DNA from: Chiua virens
Taxonomy: Eukaryota > Basidiomycota > Agaricomycetes > Boletales > Boletaceae
Length of the DNA: 64,000 nucleotides
Assembly (NCBI GenBank): GCA_019787685.1
Contig: JAHNUO010000001.1
Coordinates: 2,914,001 to 2,978,000, forward strand
Direction of reading: 5' to 3'
This document shows positions 62,558-64,000 of the stretch, in pieces. The stretch's first letter is position 1; every line of letters starts with the position of its first letter. The position numbers were made by a program, and so were the translations under genes. Below the pieces are notes generated by a model that ran no database searches, was not told the origin of the DNA, and was given only the letters and a program-made list of their open reading frames with translations.

Positions 62558-64000
62558 CTATGAATACATTTCGTCCAAGCCTTCATCGTTAGTCGCGCGG
62601 GAAGTGTTCCCGCTATTGGCACTATCCAACGAGGGTATAAGATTCACCCCGGATACTGGTATATAGGTTTTAACCGATTTAATCCGTTCCTCTTGTTCCA
62701 TCTCGTCAACAATATTCCACATATCGTCATCGTCAGCGGGTGCAGACGACGGTGGATTAAACGGTATGGGAGGGTCTTCCAAGGCTTCCCACAGATTTGC
62801 TTCGTCGATGTCCATCGCATTCGCAGCAGGGTTGCTTCTAGATAAAGATTTCCCCTGGAGTGTTGTAAGGTGACGCATGCGGTGACACAGAATCAGCCTT
62901 CGCCGAGCGAAGTATAGCGAGGCGATCTTCCTCAGCCTTGAGTTCGGCGTCAATATCAAAGTCGTCATCTCTGCCTCCGACGATGCAGGGAGGAGGTGAG
63001 GCACGGGCAGTCGTTCCCGTACGAAGTGTAGCGAGTCGTTCTTCCTCAGCCCTGATCACGGCATCAATGTCGAAGTCATCGTCACCTGGCTCCGAGGACG
63101 CAGGCGGGAGCGAAGAAGTTGGTGAGGATGCTTGGTTGCTCTTCAATTGGTGATTTTCGGATGTTTTATCGCCCAGTGCGTCGTCGTCTTCAGACGCAAC
63201 AAGTGTCGGTTCTGTAAGGTCGATGACGTCCGGATCACCGTCCGACTTCTTGCCCTTTGTATGCCCTTGAATTCGTCGCGCCAGACACTTAGGCGCACCT
63301 TGAGGTGGGCGAGATCAAAAACGCTGTTCCATTTGAGACTTTAGATATCTTTACCTGCATGCGTTTGGTGTGACAGAGCTTCTCCACACGGTTGATAGTG
63401 TCCTTGAAGGAGGTCTTTGGATACATCCGGTGTGTCCAGAACTGGTACACCTGCAACAGCCGATTTAGATCCGTATGCTAAACGAGACAATTCATCAGCA
63501 TGCGCCAAGGCATCCAAAGGGCGAGAGCCACCTCGTTTCTTTTTCCCTTCGGCTTGAATCCCTTGATATCCTCGATGAGCGATGGGAAGCCCTCGGGTGC
63601 TACCAGCCTCTCTTCATCCAACTTTGGTAGAACCTTCCGAGTCTTTTTCTCCTCGCCATCAGCTTTTTTCTTCCTTCATCCCTCACAGCGCCGCCGGCGG
63701 TCCCTGTCTTTGAACCACCCGCGTCCTGCGAAGCACCTGTTAGCGTTTCGTCGGCTCTGCGCGTGTCTCGCCTCCGCCTCCTTGGCAAGCTTTGCGAGGT
63801 CAAGGGCTGGCGCGAGGGGTTTGTACCTCAGATCACTATCCTCTTCTTCCCCGTCCTTGTCGAAATCTTCAAACAAGGCATCGACGTCTTCCTTCGCGGG
63901 AGGCGGAGCCGGTGTTGCGCGTTTCGGTGGTCGTTCATTGTCGCTGTCACTGTCAGAAAAGAAGAGGGCTTGACGGGGTCGCTTGACGGGACTGGGGTCA
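62558..64000 (-). CDS. CSM3: CSM3/Swi3 (TIPIN) replication fork protection protein, 5' end outside window
   Basis: Partner of Tof1/Swi1 (Timeless) in the fork-protection complex, which stabilises stalled forks and supports checkpoint signalling. The N-terminal part is cut by the window end. The visible part starts in an acidic linker (FEDFDKDGEEEDSDLRYKPL). The Swi3 domain then reads KVLPKLDEERLVAPEGFPSL, IEDIKGFKPKG, VYQFWTHRMYPKTSFKDTIN, RVEKLCHTKRMQ and VRLSVWRDEFKG. The C-terminal tail has VIDLTEPTLVASEDD, two near-identical acidic repeats DDDFDIDA-x-x-x-AEE-x-RLA, and AMDIDEANLWEAL, ending GLDEMYS at 62558. Frame corrections needed: +1 in the run 62852-62855, and -1 near 63268 and near 63530. 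Confidence 0.9.
62908..63084. repeat. Internal tandem repeat in the CSM3 tail (62908-62970 and 63022-63084)
   Basis: Two 63-bp units encode DDDFDIDAELKAEEDRLAIL and DDDFDIDAVIRAEEERLATL, separated by about 17 residues. They match at both DNA and protein level, so they arose by a recent internal duplication. Confidence 0.85.

Overview
The window is genomic DNA of a filamentous basidiomycete, most likely an Agaricomycete. The evidence is gene content and gene structure: many short GT-AG introns (about 45-75 nt), a mushroom-type retaining trehalose phosphorylase, a full cell-wall alpha-1,3-glucan synthase, an SRA/YDG protein, and a roughly 3000-residue DUF6606/DUF3638/DUF3645 protein of the kind common in Agaricomycetes. 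I cannot name the genus. Genes are dense, alternate in strand, and often share very short divergent promoters.

Layout. 0-6.6 kb: a conserved unknown protein with a CMKC C-terminus (-), trehalose phosphorylase (-), and a TFIIB/BRF-like zinc-ribbon protein (+). 7-18.4 kb: ALKBH1-like dioxygenase (-) back to back with LETM1 (+), an SRA/YDG protein (-), SHR3 permease chaperone (-) back to back with an RsfS-like mitoribosome factor (+), an amino-acid permease (+), and the copper chaperone ATX1 (+). 18.6-25 kb: ferric reductase (+), GPI mannosyltransferase II (+), and a SAM methyltransferase (-). 25.2-32.2 kb: a tandem duplication holding two sphingoid-base kinase genes, with a decayed 3' scrap of the neighbouring giant gene stranded between them. 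31.9-41.7 kb: the giant DUF3638-family gene (-). 42.2-42.8 kb: histone H2B (+). 43.7-51.8 kb: alpha-1,3-glucan synthase (-), divergent from the STE11-type MAPKKK (+, 52.0-55.7 kb). 57-64 kb: TRM1 tRNA methyltransferase (-), HTD2 mitochondrial dehydratase (+), NTM1 protein N-terminal methyltransferase (-), and the replication-fork protein CSM3/Swi3 (-, running off the window).

Functional neighbourhoods. ATX1 and the ferric reductase are adjacent and both serve reductive copper/iron uptake. SHR3, an ER chaperone for amino-acid permeases, lies 1.4 kb from an amino-acid permease. The wall polymer synthase AGS1 and a MAPKKK share a 201-bp promoter. The rest is ordinary housekeeping content. I see no transposon, virus, CRISPR, tRNA or rRNA gene.

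The strongest anomaly is that about half of the genes need one or more single-base corrections, mostly removal of one extra base, to follow their family through conserved regions. The other genes, including the 8.1-kb glucan synthase, read cleanly. Some extra bases lie in homopolymers. I favour residual consensus error, but partial gene decay cannot be excluded from sequence alone.
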